Shown: positions 18,430-28,357, counted from the first letter of the stretch. The stretch: DNA of 64,000 nucleotides from JALHSW01 sp963720675 (GCA_963720675.1 CAVRGH010000010.1:744001-808000); one strand, 5' to 3'. The notes: a model not told the origin generated them from the letters alone. Made by a program: numbers and translations.

Positions 18430-19441
18430 ATGGACTTCTCGCTGTCGGACGACCAGCAGCTGCTGCGCGACACCGCGCGGAACCTGCTCGCCAAGGAATG
18501 CCCCACCACGCTGCTGCGAGCCCACATCGACGATCCCGCCGCCGCCGATCCGCTCTGGCAGCACCTGCGCGACTTCGCGGCGCTCGGCGCGGGTCCGTGC
18601 TCGGACCTGTGCCTGTTCCTCGAGGAGGTCGGGTACGTGGCGGCGCCAGGGCTGTTCTTCCCCACCGTCGCGCTCGCCGCTCCGATCCTCGCGGCCGCGG
18701 GCGACGACCACCTCGACGCGGTGCTCGCAGGTGAGGCAACCGCGACCGTCGCGCTCGCGGGTGCCGACGGCATCTGGTGCGCCAACGCCGAGCCGGTCAA
18801 GACCTTCGTCCCGGAAGCGGATCGCACTGACTGGATCGTGGTCGTGGACCGTCCCACCCAGAAGGGCGACCCGACGGTTCGCGTCGTACCCGCGATCCGA
18901 CGCCCAACTGCGGCAGGTCGTCACCGCGGACTTCTCACGGCGGGTGTTCGAGGTCGAGGCGGCGGGGGGAACCACGGTCCCGGTGAGTGTGGACGCGCTC
19001 GACGCCGCGCTCGAGCGGTCGACCGTCGCGCTCGCTGCGGAGATGGTCGGGACCGCGCGTCGCCTCTTCGACATGGCCCTCGCCTACGCGAAGGAGCGGA
19101 TCCAGTTCGACGTGCCGATCGGGTCGTTCCAGGCGATCCAGCACAAGCTCGCCGACACGTCGCTCGCGGTCGAGCGCGCCACGGCCGCGGTGCAGTACGC
19201 GTCGATGACGCTCGACGCGGACGACCGCGAGCGGCACCGCGCGGTGCACGTGGCCAAGGCTGCTGCCGGCACCGCGGCGACCAAGGCCGGCAAGGATGCC
19301 CAGCAGGTGTTCGGCGGCATCGGCTACACGTGGGAGTGCGACCTCCACCTGTTCACCCGGCACGGTGTCGGCTCCGCACACTGGATGGGCACGACGACCT
19401 GGCACCACGACCGGCTCGCGGAGCTCCTGTTCTCACCCTGA
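18430..19441 (+). CDS. Acyl-CoA dehydrogenase, small partner (frameshifted)
   Basis: About 336 aa, shorter than standard enzymes, as in the small FadE partners of heterotetramers. N-terminal MDFSLSDDQQLLRDTARNLL, a mid-region AYAKERIQFDVPIGSFQAIQH that contains the conserved R-Q-F-G-x-P-I-G-x-F-Q-like helix, and FGGIGYTWECDLHLFTR near the C-terminus (GGxGYxxE-like, with a Glu that could be the catalytic base). An extra A near 18895 breaks the frame; removal gives V-V-P-A-S-D-A-Q-L. ATG 18430 is two bases after the large subunit stop, supporting a joint complex. Confidence 0.85.
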
Positions 19442-19460
19442 GCCCCGTGCCGTCCCGGGT

Positions 19461-19494
19461 AGACTGTTTCCGGTATCAGTACATACCTGATACC
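19461..19494 (+). promoter_or_regulatory. Promoter and operator of XRE/nucleotidyltransferase pair
   Basis: TAGACT (19461-19466) is a likely -10 box. A perfect inverted repeat GGTATCAG-N7-CTGATACC (19472-19494) covers the predicted transcription start and ends 8 bases before ATG 19503. The sequence is AT-richer than its surroundings and differs from the TGAC/GTCA palindromes, so autoregulation by the XRE protein is inferred. Confidence 0.65.
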
Positions 19495-19502
19495 ATCTCA
19501 CC

Positions 19503-19841
19503 ATGGATCGACCGGAACGACAGACGTTGAGCCGCCTGGAGGTGGGCTCGCTCCTGCGCGAGGCCCGCCTCATCGCCGGGCTGAGCCAGGCCGAGCTCGC
19601 AGCGCGGATCGGCACCACCCAGCCGGTCGTCTCGCGGTGGGAGCGCGACCTCGAAGTCCCCCGGATCGACAGCCTCGGCCGGGCACTGCAAGCGTGCGGC
19701 TTCGAGGTCGACCTCGCCTTCCGCCGCCACGACGACGTCGACCGAGGCCAGATCCGAGGCGCGCTCGCGCTGAGCCCGGCCGAACGGATCGAGAGCAACT
19801 CGAATGCCGCGGCGCTCGTCGGACTCGCTCGGGGCCTGTGA
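19503..19841 (+). CDS. XRE-family HTH regulator, candidate antitoxin
   Basis: 112 aa. Helix-turn-helix of the Cro/CI type at about residues 13-68: LLREARLIAGLSQAELAARIGTT followed by recognition helix QPVVSRWERDLEVPR. The C-terminal tail after residue 80 is short and polar (SPAERIESNSNAAALVGLARGL). It is followed 3 bases later by a DNA-polymerase-beta-like nucleotidyltransferase, a pairing common in toxin-antitoxin or defence modules. The perfect palindrome just upstream is the probable autoregulatory operator. ATG 19503 is the only good start. Confidence 0.8.
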   Translation: MDRPERQTLSRLEVGSLLREARLIAGLSQAELAARIGTTQPVVSRWERDLEVPRIDSLGRALQACGFEVDLAFRRHDDVDRGQIRGALALSPAERIESNSNAAALVGLARGL

Positions 19842-19844
19842 TCC

Positions 19845-20351
19845 GTGGCTCGGCCTTTCCGACCGACCGAGATCTTCGCGACGCTCGCCGAACACCGCGT
19901 GCGGTACGTCGTGATCGGTGGGATGGCGGCAGTGATGCACGGAGCGCCGACGGTCACCAGCGACGCCGACATCTGCCCGGAACGGTCACCGAAGAACCTC
20001 GACCGACTCGCGAACGCCTTGCGATCTCTGCACGCGCGCATCCGCACTGCGACCGACCCGGACGGCGTCGCCTTCGCGCCCGATCCGGCCTTGCTCGGCA
20101 GGATGCAGATGGTGAACCTGGTCACCGACTTCGGGGACTTCGACCTGTCGTTCACGCCGGCCGGCTTCGCCGGGTTCGAGGAGCTGGTGGACAACGCGGT
20201 GGACGTCCGGCTTGCAGGCACCGTGGTGAAGGTCGCCGCGCTCGGCGATGTCATCCGATCGAAGCAGCTCGCCGATCGCCCCAAGGATCACGCGACCCTT
20301 CCGGTCCTGTACGCCCTCCGCGACGAGGTCGAGGCGAAGGAACGCGGCTAG
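19845..20351 (+). CDS. Nucleotidyltransferase (AbiEii/MNT-like), candidate toxin
   Basis: 168 aa. Signature GGMAAVMHGAPTVTSDADI (about residues 26-44) is the GG/GS...DxD motif of the pol-beta nucleotidyltransferase superfamily; a third acidic strand FGDFDLSFTPAG is also visible. The C-terminal KQLADRPKDHATLPVLYAL helix is typical of AbiEii/MNT-like proteins next to HTH genes. Such enzymes modify tRNA or proteins with nucleotides in toxin-antitoxin pairs, but some are only housekeeping, so the toxin role is inference. GTG 19845 is chosen for fit to the conserved N-terminus. The stop overlaps the convergent ligase stop by 4 bases. Confidence 0.72.
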   Translation: MARPFRPTEIFATLAEHRVRYVVIGGMAAVMHGAPTVTSDADICPERSPKNLDRLANALRSLHARIRTATDPDGVAFAPDPALLGRMQMVNLVTDFGDFDLSFTPAGFAGFEELVDNAVDVRLAGTVVKVAALGDVIRSKQLADRPKDHATLPVLYALRDEVEAKERG

Positions 20352-21916
20352 ACCAGCTTGCTGTCGCGGCCTTCCCAGAACGGCTCGCGCAGCAGGCGCT
20401 TGAGCACCTTCCCGTTGGGCTGCCGCGGCAGCTTGCCCACGAGCTCGAACGACGCCGGCACCTTGTAGTCGGCGAGGTGCTCCCGGCAGTGATCGCGCAG
20501 CACGCCGACGTCGACGATGTCACGCACCTCCACGACCGCGTGCAGACGCTCACCGAGCCGGTCGTCGGGGATGCCGAACACCGCGCAGTCGACGACCGAC
20601 CGGTGCTCGTACAGCACCTCTTCGATCTCCCGGGGATAGACGTTGACACCGCCGCGGATCACCATGTCCGCCGCTCGGTCGGTCAAGAAGAGGTACCCGT
20701 CGCCATCGAGGTGGCCGACGTCGCCGACGCTGAACGCGTCGTCCGCCCACACCGACGCGGTCTTCTCCGGGTCGTCGTGGTACTCGAAGCGCATGCCCCC
20801 AGGAGGCTTCACGTAGATCAGCCCGGTCTCCCCCTCGGGGACCGGCTGCCCGAGCTCGTCGAGGATCCGCACCTCGACGCCCGGCCACGGCGCACCGACG
20901 CTGCCGGGGCGCTCGAGCCACTCGACCATCGAGATCCGGGTCGCGCCGCCTTCGCTCATCCCGTACAGCTCCGCGATCTCGCATGGCGCGAGGGCGTCGA
21001 TGATCCGGTGCTTCACGACGACCGGGCACGGCGCGCCCGCGTGCGCGATCAGCCGGAGTGACGAGTGGTCCAGTGCCGATCGCTCCTCCAGAGGTACCTC
21101 GAGGATCCGGATGAAGTGCGACGGCACCATGAAGCTGCACGTCACGCGGTGCACGTCGACGAGGCGCAGCCACTCGAGCGGATCGAACGCCGCCAGGATC
21201 ACGCTCGGCGCACCGACGTAGAGCGCGGTCATCGCCCAGCCCCCCGGTCCGGCGTGGTACGCGGGACCGGAGAGGATGTACGTGTCGTCCGACGTCCAGG
21301 CCCAGAGCGCGGCCTGGCCCTCCATGTTCCGGGCGCCGGCTTCGGGATCGGGCCGACCGTGCACGACACCCTTGGGGCGTCCGGTGGTGCCCGACGTGTA
21401 GAAGATCGGCGACCCGAGTCCGACGAGCTCGGCGGTGCCGGAGATCCCCTCGAGCGTCGGCTCGGCGGCCGCGATCGCGGCCTCGTAGTCGACCTCGCCC
21501 GGACCCTGAACCCCGCCCACCATCAGCGCGGTGCAGCCGGGCACGAGGTCGAGGGCTGCCTGGCAGAACTCCTCGAGGTCGGCGTGCGCCACGAGGACCT
21601 TCGCCCCGGAGTCGGTGAGGATGTAGGCGAGCTCGTCCGCCTTCAGGTGCCAGTTGACGAGCACCACCGCCGCGTGCAGCTGCGTCGCGGCCGCCCACGT
21701 CTCGAAGAACTCGAAGCCGTTCGGCAGCATGATCGCGACACGATCCTCCGCGCCGATGCCGTCGGCGGCGAGCGCGCGAGCGAGGCGCGTCGACCGCTCG
21801 ACCAGCTCGCCGTACGTGCGGACGTTGCCGTCGAGGATGAGCGCGGGGCGCTCGGGCTCGGCCGCGGCCCAGGTCGCGATGCCGCGGCGCGGGCCGGACG
21901 GCGTCGTGGAGGTCAT
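20348..21916 (-). CDS. Acyl-CoA synthetase (AMP-forming), FadD family
   Basis: 522 aa ANL-superfamily ligase. P-loop IFYTSGTTGRPKGVV, the A5-like ELYGMSEGGATR, aspartate motif FLTDRAADMVIRGGVNVYP and C-terminal catalytic Lys region RQPNGKVLKRLL are all present, so the enzyme should be active. It adenylates a carboxylic acid and transfers it to CoA in the cytoplasm; chain preference cannot be read. ATG 21916 has a TAGGGT box 8 bases upstream (leaderless), embedded in an inverted repeat. It follows the amine-oxidase-like gene on the same strand after 28 bases. Confidence 0.9.
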   Translation of the reverse strand: MTSTTPSGPRRGIATWAAAEPERPALILDGNVRTYGELVERSTRLARALAADGIGAEDRVAIMLPNGFEFFETWAAATQLHAAVVLVNWHLKADELAYILTDSGAKVLVAHADLEEFCQAALDLVPGCTALMVGGVQGPGEVDYEAAIAAAEPTLEGISGTAELVGLGSPIFYTSGTTGRPKGVVHGRPDPEAGARNMEGQAALWAWTSDDTYILSGPAYHAGPGGWAMTALYVGAPSVILAAFDPLEWLRLVDVHRVTCSFMVPSHFIRILEVPLEERSALDHSSLRLIAHAGAPCPVVVKHRIIDALAPCEIAELYGMSEGGATRISMVEWLERPGSVGAPWPGVEVRILDELGQPVPEGETGLIYVKPPGGMRFEYHDDPEKTASVWADDAFSVGDVGHLDGDGYLFLTDRAADMVIRGGVNVYPREIEEVLYEHRSVVDCAVFGIPDDRLGERLHAVVEVRDIVDVGVLRDHCREHLADYKVPASFELVGKLPRQPNGKVLKRLLREPFWEGRDSKLV

Positions 21917-21921
21917 GGTCT

Positions 21922-21941
21922 CGGACCCTACTCAGGGTCCG
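21922..21941 (-). promoter_or_regulatory. Inverted repeat over acyl-CoA synthetase -10 box
   Basis: 8-bp arms CGGACCCT and AGGGTCCG (plus strand) around ACTC. On the minus strand the repeat includes TAGGGT (21930-21925), the probable -10 box, so it may be an operator. It is distinct from the TGAC/GTCA palindrome. Confidence 0.45.
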
Positions 21942-21944
21942 GAG

Positions 21945-23366
21945 TCAGGCGCCCGAGCGGTCGTGGATCTCGACGGCGGCCCGGATGCCGGACTCGATCG
22001 CGCCCTGGATCCACGCGTGCGCGAGGGAGGCGTGCTCCCCCGCGAAGTGGATGCGCCCTTCGGGCGCGCAGATCGCGTCGTAGAGCAGCGTCTGCTGGCC
22101 CGGGTCGAACAGCGCGAAGGCGCCTCCGGCGAACTCGTCGTCGTGCCACATCTTCGACGCGCCGACCTCGAAGTCCTCGATGGCCTGGGGGTGCAGCCGG
22201 GAGACGTCCTCGAGTGCCTGGATGCAGCGGTCCTCCGGGGACAGCGATCCCCACCGCTGCGCGTCCTCGCCCCAGGTGTAGCTCGCGAGCATGACGCCCC
22301 GCCCCGTGTCCCGACCGTGGTCCGGGTAGTACACGTTGCGCACCGCCAGGTCGGTCACGCTCCCCCCGCCGACGATGCCGTCATCCTCCTCCCAGAAACG
22401 TCGTCGGAACTGGAGGAACACCTTCGCCGAAGCGTCGTAGTGCAGCTGTCGGATCGCGCGCTGCTTGGCGCGCGTGAACGGCGTGAGCACCTCGACGTGG
22501 CGCAGCACAGGGAATGGCACGGTCAGCACGGCGTAGTCACCAGTGACCGAGAATCGACCGGCACCCGTGCGGTAGTGCACGGTGACATCATCGCTGCTCT
22601 GGTCGAGTGCGATCATCTTCGCCCCGAAGCGGATGTGCCGCGAGAGCTCGGGGAGAAAGGCGCGCGGCAGGTTGTCGGTCCCACCATCGAGGTAGACGAG
22701 GTCCGTGTAGTAGTTCCCGAGCTCCTCGCGGAGGAGCTCGAGGAACGACGAGTTCATGAGCGCCTCCTGGTTGAAGAGGAGCCCGAACATCTCGATCGCG
22801 CCCTCCGACCACTCGCGCATCTCGAGGAACTCGCGCACGGCGTACTGGTCGTACTCCGCGGCGATCGCGTCCCACGCGGCGTCGCCCTCGGCGGCGATGC
22901 GCGCGGTGAAGGGCGCGAGCTCGGCACTCCAGAGGTCCCCGGGTGGGCGGTGCTCGCGCTCGGACACCTCGAACCCGAGCAGCGCGGGGTCACCGTGCAT
23001 CTCGGTGCGGCGCACTCGGTTGCCACCGAACATGCAGTAGGTGGCGTCGTTGTCCATCGTGAAGGGCTGGGTCGCGAGCCCGTACCGGTCGATCAGCGCG
23101 TGGGTGAGGAGGTGGGACTTCGGGATCCGCATCGCGCCGGCCTCGGCCCACAGGCCCGGTGCGAACGGCTCGCGGAGCGTGAGCACCCGTCCGCCGACCC
23201 GCTGTTGGGCCTCGAGGACGATCGGCTCGTGGCCCGCCCGGAGCAGCTCGGAAGCGGCGACCAGCCCGGCCATGCCGGCCCCGATGACGATCACCCGGGC
23301 CGGGCGATCGGTTCGGGGGCCGAGGCCGCGGGCCAGGACGCCGAGATCTTGGTCGACGGTGCGCAT
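21945..23366 (-). CDS. Flavin amine oxidase family protein
   Basis: 473 aa. N-terminal dinucleotide fold VIVIGAGMAGLVAASELLRAGHEP with EAQQRVGGRV (GG doublet), and the C-terminal FAD motif GRIHFAGEHASLAHAWIQGAIESG (residues about 435-458) define a monoamine-oxidase/L-amino-acid-oxidase-like enzyme. No signal peptide is evident, so cytoplasmic. The open frame continues far upstream on this strand, but ATG 23366 is taken because it gives the normal short lead before the Rossmann motif. Amine, polyamine or amino-acid substrate unknown. It diverges from the hydantoinase operon. Confidence 0.85.
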   Translation of the reverse strand: MRTVDQDLGVLARGLGPRTDRPARVIVIGAGMAGLVAASELLRAGHEPIVLEAQQRVGGRVLTLREPFAPGLWAEAGAMRIPKSHLLTHALIDRYGLATQPFTMDNDATYCMFGGNRVRRTEMHGDPALLGFEVSEREHRPPGDLWSAELAPFTARIAAEGDAAWDAIAAEYDQYAVREFLEMREWSEGAIEMFGLLFNQEALMNSSFLELLREELGNYYTDLVYLDGGTDNLPRAFLPELSRHIRFGAKMIALDQSSDDVTVHYRTGAGRFSVTGDYAVLTVPFPVLRHVEVLTPFTRAKQRAIRQLHYDASAKVFLQFRRRFWEEDDGIVGGGSVTDLAVRNVYYPDHGRDTGRGVMLASYTWGEDAQRWGSLSPEDRCIQALEDVSRLHPQAIEDFEVGASKMWHDDEFAGGAFALFDPGQQTLLYDAICAPEGRIHFAGEHASLAHAWIQGAIESGIRAAVEIHDRSGA

Positions 23367-23451
23367 GGCGCCCAGTCTGACCCGTGGCGTCCGCGGATGG
23401 TTCCGGGGGACGGGTGCGGCGATGGGTATGGCCGCACCGGGAGCCCACGGA

Positions 23452-23477
23452 TACCATGTGCCTGACACGGGTGTCAG
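23452..23477 (+). promoter_or_regulatory. Promoter -10 and TetR-type palindrome, hydantoinase operon
   Basis: TACCAT (23452-23457) is followed by CTGACA-CGGG-TGTCAG (23462-23477), perfect 6-bp arms (8 with the flanking C/G and the inner pair). ATG of the hydantoinase-B gene is at 23517. Position over the transcription start repeats that seen at 16257-16278. Confidence 0.68.
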
Positions 23478-23516
23478 GTTCAGGCGCCCATCGCCGGGCG
23501 TGCCGTAGGGGGTCCC

Positions 23517-25411
23517 ATGAACGTCGATCTCGTCGAGCTGGCCCAGAGTCGCGCCCGCATCTCGGACTCCCCCAGCGTCGACCCGGTCACCGCCGAGGTC
23601 GTCCGCGGCGCGATGGAGACCATCTGCTTCGAGATGGCCAACTACGTCTCGCGCACCGCGACCACGCCCATCCTGAACCAGAGCAACGAGCGCAACGCGA
23701 CGATCCTCGACGCGCACGGCCGCCTCGCGGCGCTGTCGGTCGGGATCCCCCAGTTCATGCTCACGTCGACCCTGCCCGTGCGCTTCGCGCTCGACTTCCT
23801 CGGCGTCGAGGAGTTCCGCGAGGGCGACGTCTTCGTCGCGAACGACCCGTACCACGGTGGCGGACACCTCCCCGACTACAACGTCTTCGCGCCGGTGTTC
23901 GCCGCCGATGCCGACGGCAACCGCCGCATGGTGCTCATCGCGAGCATCCAGTGCCACCACGGCGACACCGGCGGCGGCGTGCCCAGGCGGGTACAACATC
24001 ACCGCCGGCGACATCTGGGGTGAGGGCGTCCGCTGGCCGGTCGTCAAGGTGATCGACCAGGGGATCGAACGACGCGACGTGCTGTACGCGCTGTCGACCA
24101 ACAACCGCATCCCCGGCTACATCGGTGACCTGCGCGCCCAGATCGGTGCGGCCCAGCTCGCGACCCAGCGCCTCGGCGAGGTCATCGACCGCTACGGGGC
24201 GGTCACCGTCGAAGAGAGCGTCGACTCGATGATCGACTACGCGGCCAAGCGCTTCCGCGAAGAGGTCACCGCGTGGGAGGACGGCGTGTACGAGGGCGAC
24301 GCGTACGTCGACCACGACCCGCTCGGCAACCCCGACGTGCACCTCCATGTGAAGATCACCGTCGAGGGCGACAGCCTCACGATCGACTTCACCGGGAGCG
24401 ACACGCGCCAGGAGCTCCAGGCGTGGTCGACCTACGGCAACACCCGCGGCTACACGATCGGCCAGATCGCCGCGATGATGGATCCGGAGATCCCGAAGAA
24501 CGAGGGCTTCTTCGACCAGATCAAGCTCGTCGTCCCGCAGGGGTGCGTGCTCAACCCGCACCCGGGCCGGCCCGTGAGCGCGGGCACCCACCACCCCGGC
24601 GCCGACGTCGGCGAGGTGATCGCGGTCGCGATGCAGGACGTGCTCCCCGACAAGGCCGTCCCACAGACCTACAAGACCGGCATCCCCACGATCATCGTCG
24701 GGGTCGACCCGCGGACCGGTGAGACGTTCACCGACCACTCGGCCGAGGTCTACGCGGGTTGGTGCAACGCCGCGAAGGGGATGGACGCGTGGGGCGCGCA
24801 GGCCGCGAGCTTCGGCAACCTCTGGAAGGCGACGGCCGAGATCAACGAGAGCCTCTTCCCGCACGTCCAGTGGGGTCGCGACTACCGCACCGACTCCGGC
24901 GGCGCGGGACAGTGGCGCGGCTCTGTGCGGCAGCCACTACGTGAAAGAGGTGCTCGTCGACGCGAAGGTCTACACGTACGTCGTCGGGATGAAGTACCCG
25001 ATGCCCGGAATCCGGGGCGGCCGCTCGGGCGCGCCGAACGAGATGATCATCCGGTACGGGTCCGACGACCCGTACAAGGTGAAGCACACCGCCGACTGGG
25101 TGCCGATCACCGCCGGTCAGCGTCTGCTGTACGACTACGGCGGGGGCGGCGGCTGGGGTGACCCCCTCGACCGCGACCCCGAGGCCGTCCTCGACGACGT
25201 GCTCGACGAGTACGTGAGTGTCGAGGGTGCCGAGCGCGACTACGGCGTGGTCCTCACCGGATCGCTCGAACACCTCACGCTCGCGATCGACGTGGACGCC
25301 ACCGTGCGCCTCCGCGCCGAGCAGCGCGCGCGCAGCGCGCCGCGTGAGCCCCTACCGCGTCGGGACCGACGTCGGGGGCACGTTCACCGACCTCATCTGC
25401 ATCACCCCTGA
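23517..25411 (+). CDS. Hydantoinase B/oxoprolinase family subunit (frameshifted)
   Basis: About 610 aa HyuB-type subunit. PHGGGHLPDY-like stretch (DPYHGGGHLPDYNVF), TGGGVPGGYNITAGDIWGEG after repair, and the C-terminal GGGGGWGDPLDRDPEAVLDDV are strong family signatures. With HyuA it makes ATP-dependent cyclic-amide hydrolases (N-methylhydantoinase, 5-oxoprolinase) or acetone/acetophenone-type carboxylases. Extra bases near 23985 (CCCAGGCGG) and 24922 (GGCTCTGTGCGG) break the frame. Family-like sequence ends near 25343; the present frame stops at 25411, but one more lost base in the GCGCGC run would put a TGA at 25345-25347 overlapping the HyuA GTG. First gene after the 23462 palindrome. Confidence 0.83.
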
Positions 25412-27428
25412 AGGCGATGTCGTCCTCGACAAGACGCCCACGACGACCGAGGACCAGTCGATCGGCGTGATGAACGGTCTGGGTGAGCTGGCCGAGCGGT
25501 TCGGCCTGTCGCTCGCCGACTTCTGCACCGATCTCGAGATCGTCGTCCACGGTACGACCACGGCCGACAACACCATGATCGAGATGAACGGTGCGGCCAC
25601 CGGGCTCCTCGTCACCGAGGGACACCGGGACGAGATCGAGATGCGCCGGGTCCACAAGGAGCAGATCTGGGATCCGTCATACCCCGCGCCCACGCCGATC
25701 GCCCGGCGACGCGCGCGGATCCCGATCCCCGAGCGCCTCGAGCTTCGAGGGTGACGTGCTCCTTCCCCTCGACGAGCAGGCCGTGCGCCGCGGTGTCCAG
25801 CGGCTCAAGGCCCTCGGCGTGCAGTCGATCGCGATCATGTTCCTGTTCTCGTACGTGAACCCCGCCCACGAGCGACCGCGCGGCCGAGATCGTGCACGAG
25901 GAGTTTCCCGACGTCGAGCACGTGTCGCTGTCACACGAGGTCATGGCCCGCGGGCCCGAGTTCGAGCGCGTGTCCACCACCCTGGTGAACGCCTACGTCG
26001 CACCCCGGATCTCGGCCTACGTGTCGCAGCTCCAGGAGAAGCTCCGCAGCGCGGGCTTCGGCGGTCCGGTGCTGATCATGCAGTCCACCGGCGGTGTCAT
26101 GCCCCCCGACTACGTCGCCAGAGCGCGCGGTCTCGCTGCTCGCGTCGGGCCCCACCGGCGGCGTCATGGGTGCGTCCGTCGCGGCGTCGAGCGTCGGTGT
26201 GCGCGACTTCATCGCGATGGACATGGGCGGTACCAGCTTCGACGTGTGCCTCGTCCGCGGCGGGCGCCCGGAGATCAAGACCGATTGGAACTGGCGGTAC
26301 CGGTACTACATCGGCATGCCGATGGTCGACGTGCAGAGCGTCGGTGCGGGCGGCGGCTCGATCGCGCGGGTGCGTCAGGGTGCGCTGCTCGTCGGGCCCC
26401 GAGAGCGCGGGTTCGACGCCCGGACCCGTCTGCTACGGCCGTGGCGGCACGCGCCCGACCGTCACCGATGCCGACGCCGTGCTCGGCTACATCCCGGCCC
26501 AGGGCTTCGCCAGCGGTCGCATGGAGCTCGACGTCGAGAGCGCACGGGCCGCGATCGAGCGAGAGGTGGCGGAGCCGCTCGGGCTGGACACCGGTGGATG
26601 CGCGGCCTGGGGCGTCGAGCGCATCGTCAACGCCAACATGGCGAACGAGACCCGGCGGGTGCTCGCCTCGCACGGTGCCGACCCGCGCACGCTCTCGATC
26701 ATCGCCTACGGCGGCAACGGCGCCGTCCACGCCTGGGCGATCGCGGCCGAGCTCGGCATCGATCACGTACTGATCCCGAAGGCCGCGCCCGCGTTCTCGG
26801 CGCTCGGGGTGCTCGTCGCCGACTACGTCGTCGACCTCCTGCGCGCGTACGTCGTGCCCCTCTCCCAGATCGACCTCGCGCAGGTGCACGCGCTGAGCGC
26901 CGAGCTCCAGGACGAGGCGGCCAAGGAGCTCGAACCGACCGGGCTCCCCGACGCGCGAGATCGACCTCGGTCTGTACGCACAGATGTGCTACCCGGGGCA
27001 GAACTTCGACATGAGCGTGCCGGTGATCGAGGGCGCCGAGCTCGACGAGCCCGGGCTGCTCGACCTCGCGGGACGGTTCCACGACCAGCACGAGGCCGAG
27101 CGAGGGTTCGCGTTCCGCAGCCAGCAGCCGCTGCTGCGGGGGATGCGTCTCATCGCACGGGGCCGCACGCCCAAGCCGTCGCGCTTCGCCGAGCTCGGTG
27201 AGCTCGTGCAACCGCGGACGCCGGCGCGCACCGGGAGCCGGCCGGCGTACTTCGGCGACGGCTTCGTCGACGCCGCCGTCTACGACGGCGCCGCGCTCGG
27301 GCCCGGCGTCGAGATCGAGGGACCGGCGCTCGATCGAGGAGCCGTTCACGGTCGTGGTCGTGCCGCCCGGCGGGCAGGCCCGCCTCGACGAGCAGGGCAA
27401 CTACTCGCTCGAGCTCGGTCCGACGTAA
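25344..27428 (+). CDS. Hydantoinase A/oxoprolinase family subunit (six frameshifts)
   Basis: About 692 aa HyuA-type ATPase subunit of the ASKHA fold. N-terminal VGTDVGGTFTDLICI phosphate motif, VHGTTTADN, MQSTGGVM, a second phosphate motif IAMDMGGTSFDVCLV and YGGNGAVHAWAIA are conserved in order. Six single extra bases are inferred near 25742, 25876, 26120, 26400, 26956 and 27332; removing each restores continuous family sequence, with no internal stop and no lost motif, which argues for sequencing error rather than decay. GTG 25344 fits the conserved start. It activates the amide or carboxyl substrate with ATP for HyuB. The operon continues into an unknown small protein and a gluconate-dehydrogenase-like pair. 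Confidence 0.8.
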
Positions 27429-27511
27429 CGTCTCGCCGACACGACCGACCGCATCACGACCACCCGACACGACCAGGGCACGTCGTCGACGCTCGAACCA
27501 ATGGGGGCAGC

Positions 27512-27787
27512 ATGAGCGAGATCATCTCGGCCAAGGCCGGCAACCGAGAGCCCGGGCTGCTCTGCGAGTTCGACGGCAGGATCCTGGAGCTGTGGACCTC
27601 CCCCAGCCAGCGGTACCTCGCGGCGCACCTCACGCTGCAGAAGCGCAAGGACGACAAGGACGGCGGCGCGACGGTCTACCTGATGCCCACGGGTAACCGC
27701 ATCGAGCTGTACTTCGCACCTGCCGAGATCGGGAACATGGAGCAGCTGCTCGCCGCGCTCTCCGCGGCCGGCATGCAGCAGTACGGT
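27512..27787 (+). CDS. Small protein of unknown function in hydantoinase operon, 3' end unresolved
   Basis: About 92 recognisable residues, MSEIISAKAGNREP to GMQQYGG. Mixed alpha/beta, basic KRKDDKD segment in the middle, hydrophobic YLMPTGNRIELYFAP and a helical MEQLLAALSAAGM end. No family recognised. An AATGGGGGCAGC ribosome-binding stretch precedes ATG 27512. No stop codon is met before the next gene's GTG at 27786, and the frame then enters shadow sequence, so a base is probably missing or added near the end. Its placement suggests an accessory subunit of the carboxylase/hydantoinase or dehydrogenase complex. Confidence 0.5.
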
Positions 27788-28357
27788 GGCCCTCCGCTTC
27801 CTCACCACCGAGGAGCACGCCACGGTCGCGGCTGCGGCCGACGTGCTCGTGCCGCCGCTCGACGAGCATCCCGGGGCCGCCGCGCTCGGCGTGGCGGACT
27901 ACGTCGACACCCTCCTCGGCGCGTTCACGTTCGATCCCCCTCGGATCTGGGCCGGAGGCCCGTTCTCCGGGCAGCGCCGGCGGCGAGGCGAGCTTCGAGC
28001 AGTTCATGCCGCTCGGCCGGAAGGAGGAGCTCGCGTGGCGCACCCGCATCGAGGGGTCACTCGGCCGACCCGAGCGCGAGTTCAACGGGCCGGTCGTCGG
28101 CTGGCAGCAGCAGTACCGCGAGGGCCTGGCGACGCTGGGCGCCGACTTCGTCGCGCTGGTCCGGAGCGAGCGGGACGGCGCGCCTCGGTGAGCAGGCCGA
28201 CTTCGCGCGGCTGCTCTACACGCACGCCGTCGAGGGCTGCTACGCCGCCCCGGAGTACGGCGGCAACCGCGAGCTGGGCGGCTGGACTGCGATCGGCTTC
28301 CTCGGCGACGTGCAGCCCCGGGGCTTCACCGACGAGGAGGTCACCGGGCGTGCCTGA
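27786..28357 (+). CDS. Gluconate 2-dehydrogenase subunit 3-like protein (frameshifted)
   Basis: About 190 aa gamma-type subunit partner of FAD-dependent GMC dehydrogenases. Opening LRFLTTEEHATVAAAADVLVPP matches the family start; LLYTHAVEGCYAAPEYGGNR near the end includes the conserved Gly-Asn-rich tail. Unlike well-known homologues it has no twin-arginine signal peptide, so the pair should stay in the cytoplasm. Extra bases near 27972 and about 28171-28182 break the frame. The stop overlaps the GTG of the flavoprotein gene by 8 bases, supporting a tight complex. Confidence 0.72.

Noticed and set aside
23367..24110. N-terminal extension of the amine-oxidase-like protein
   Set aside because: It would cover the hydantoinase promoter and its antisense strand; the Rossmann motif begins near the chosen ATG 23366.
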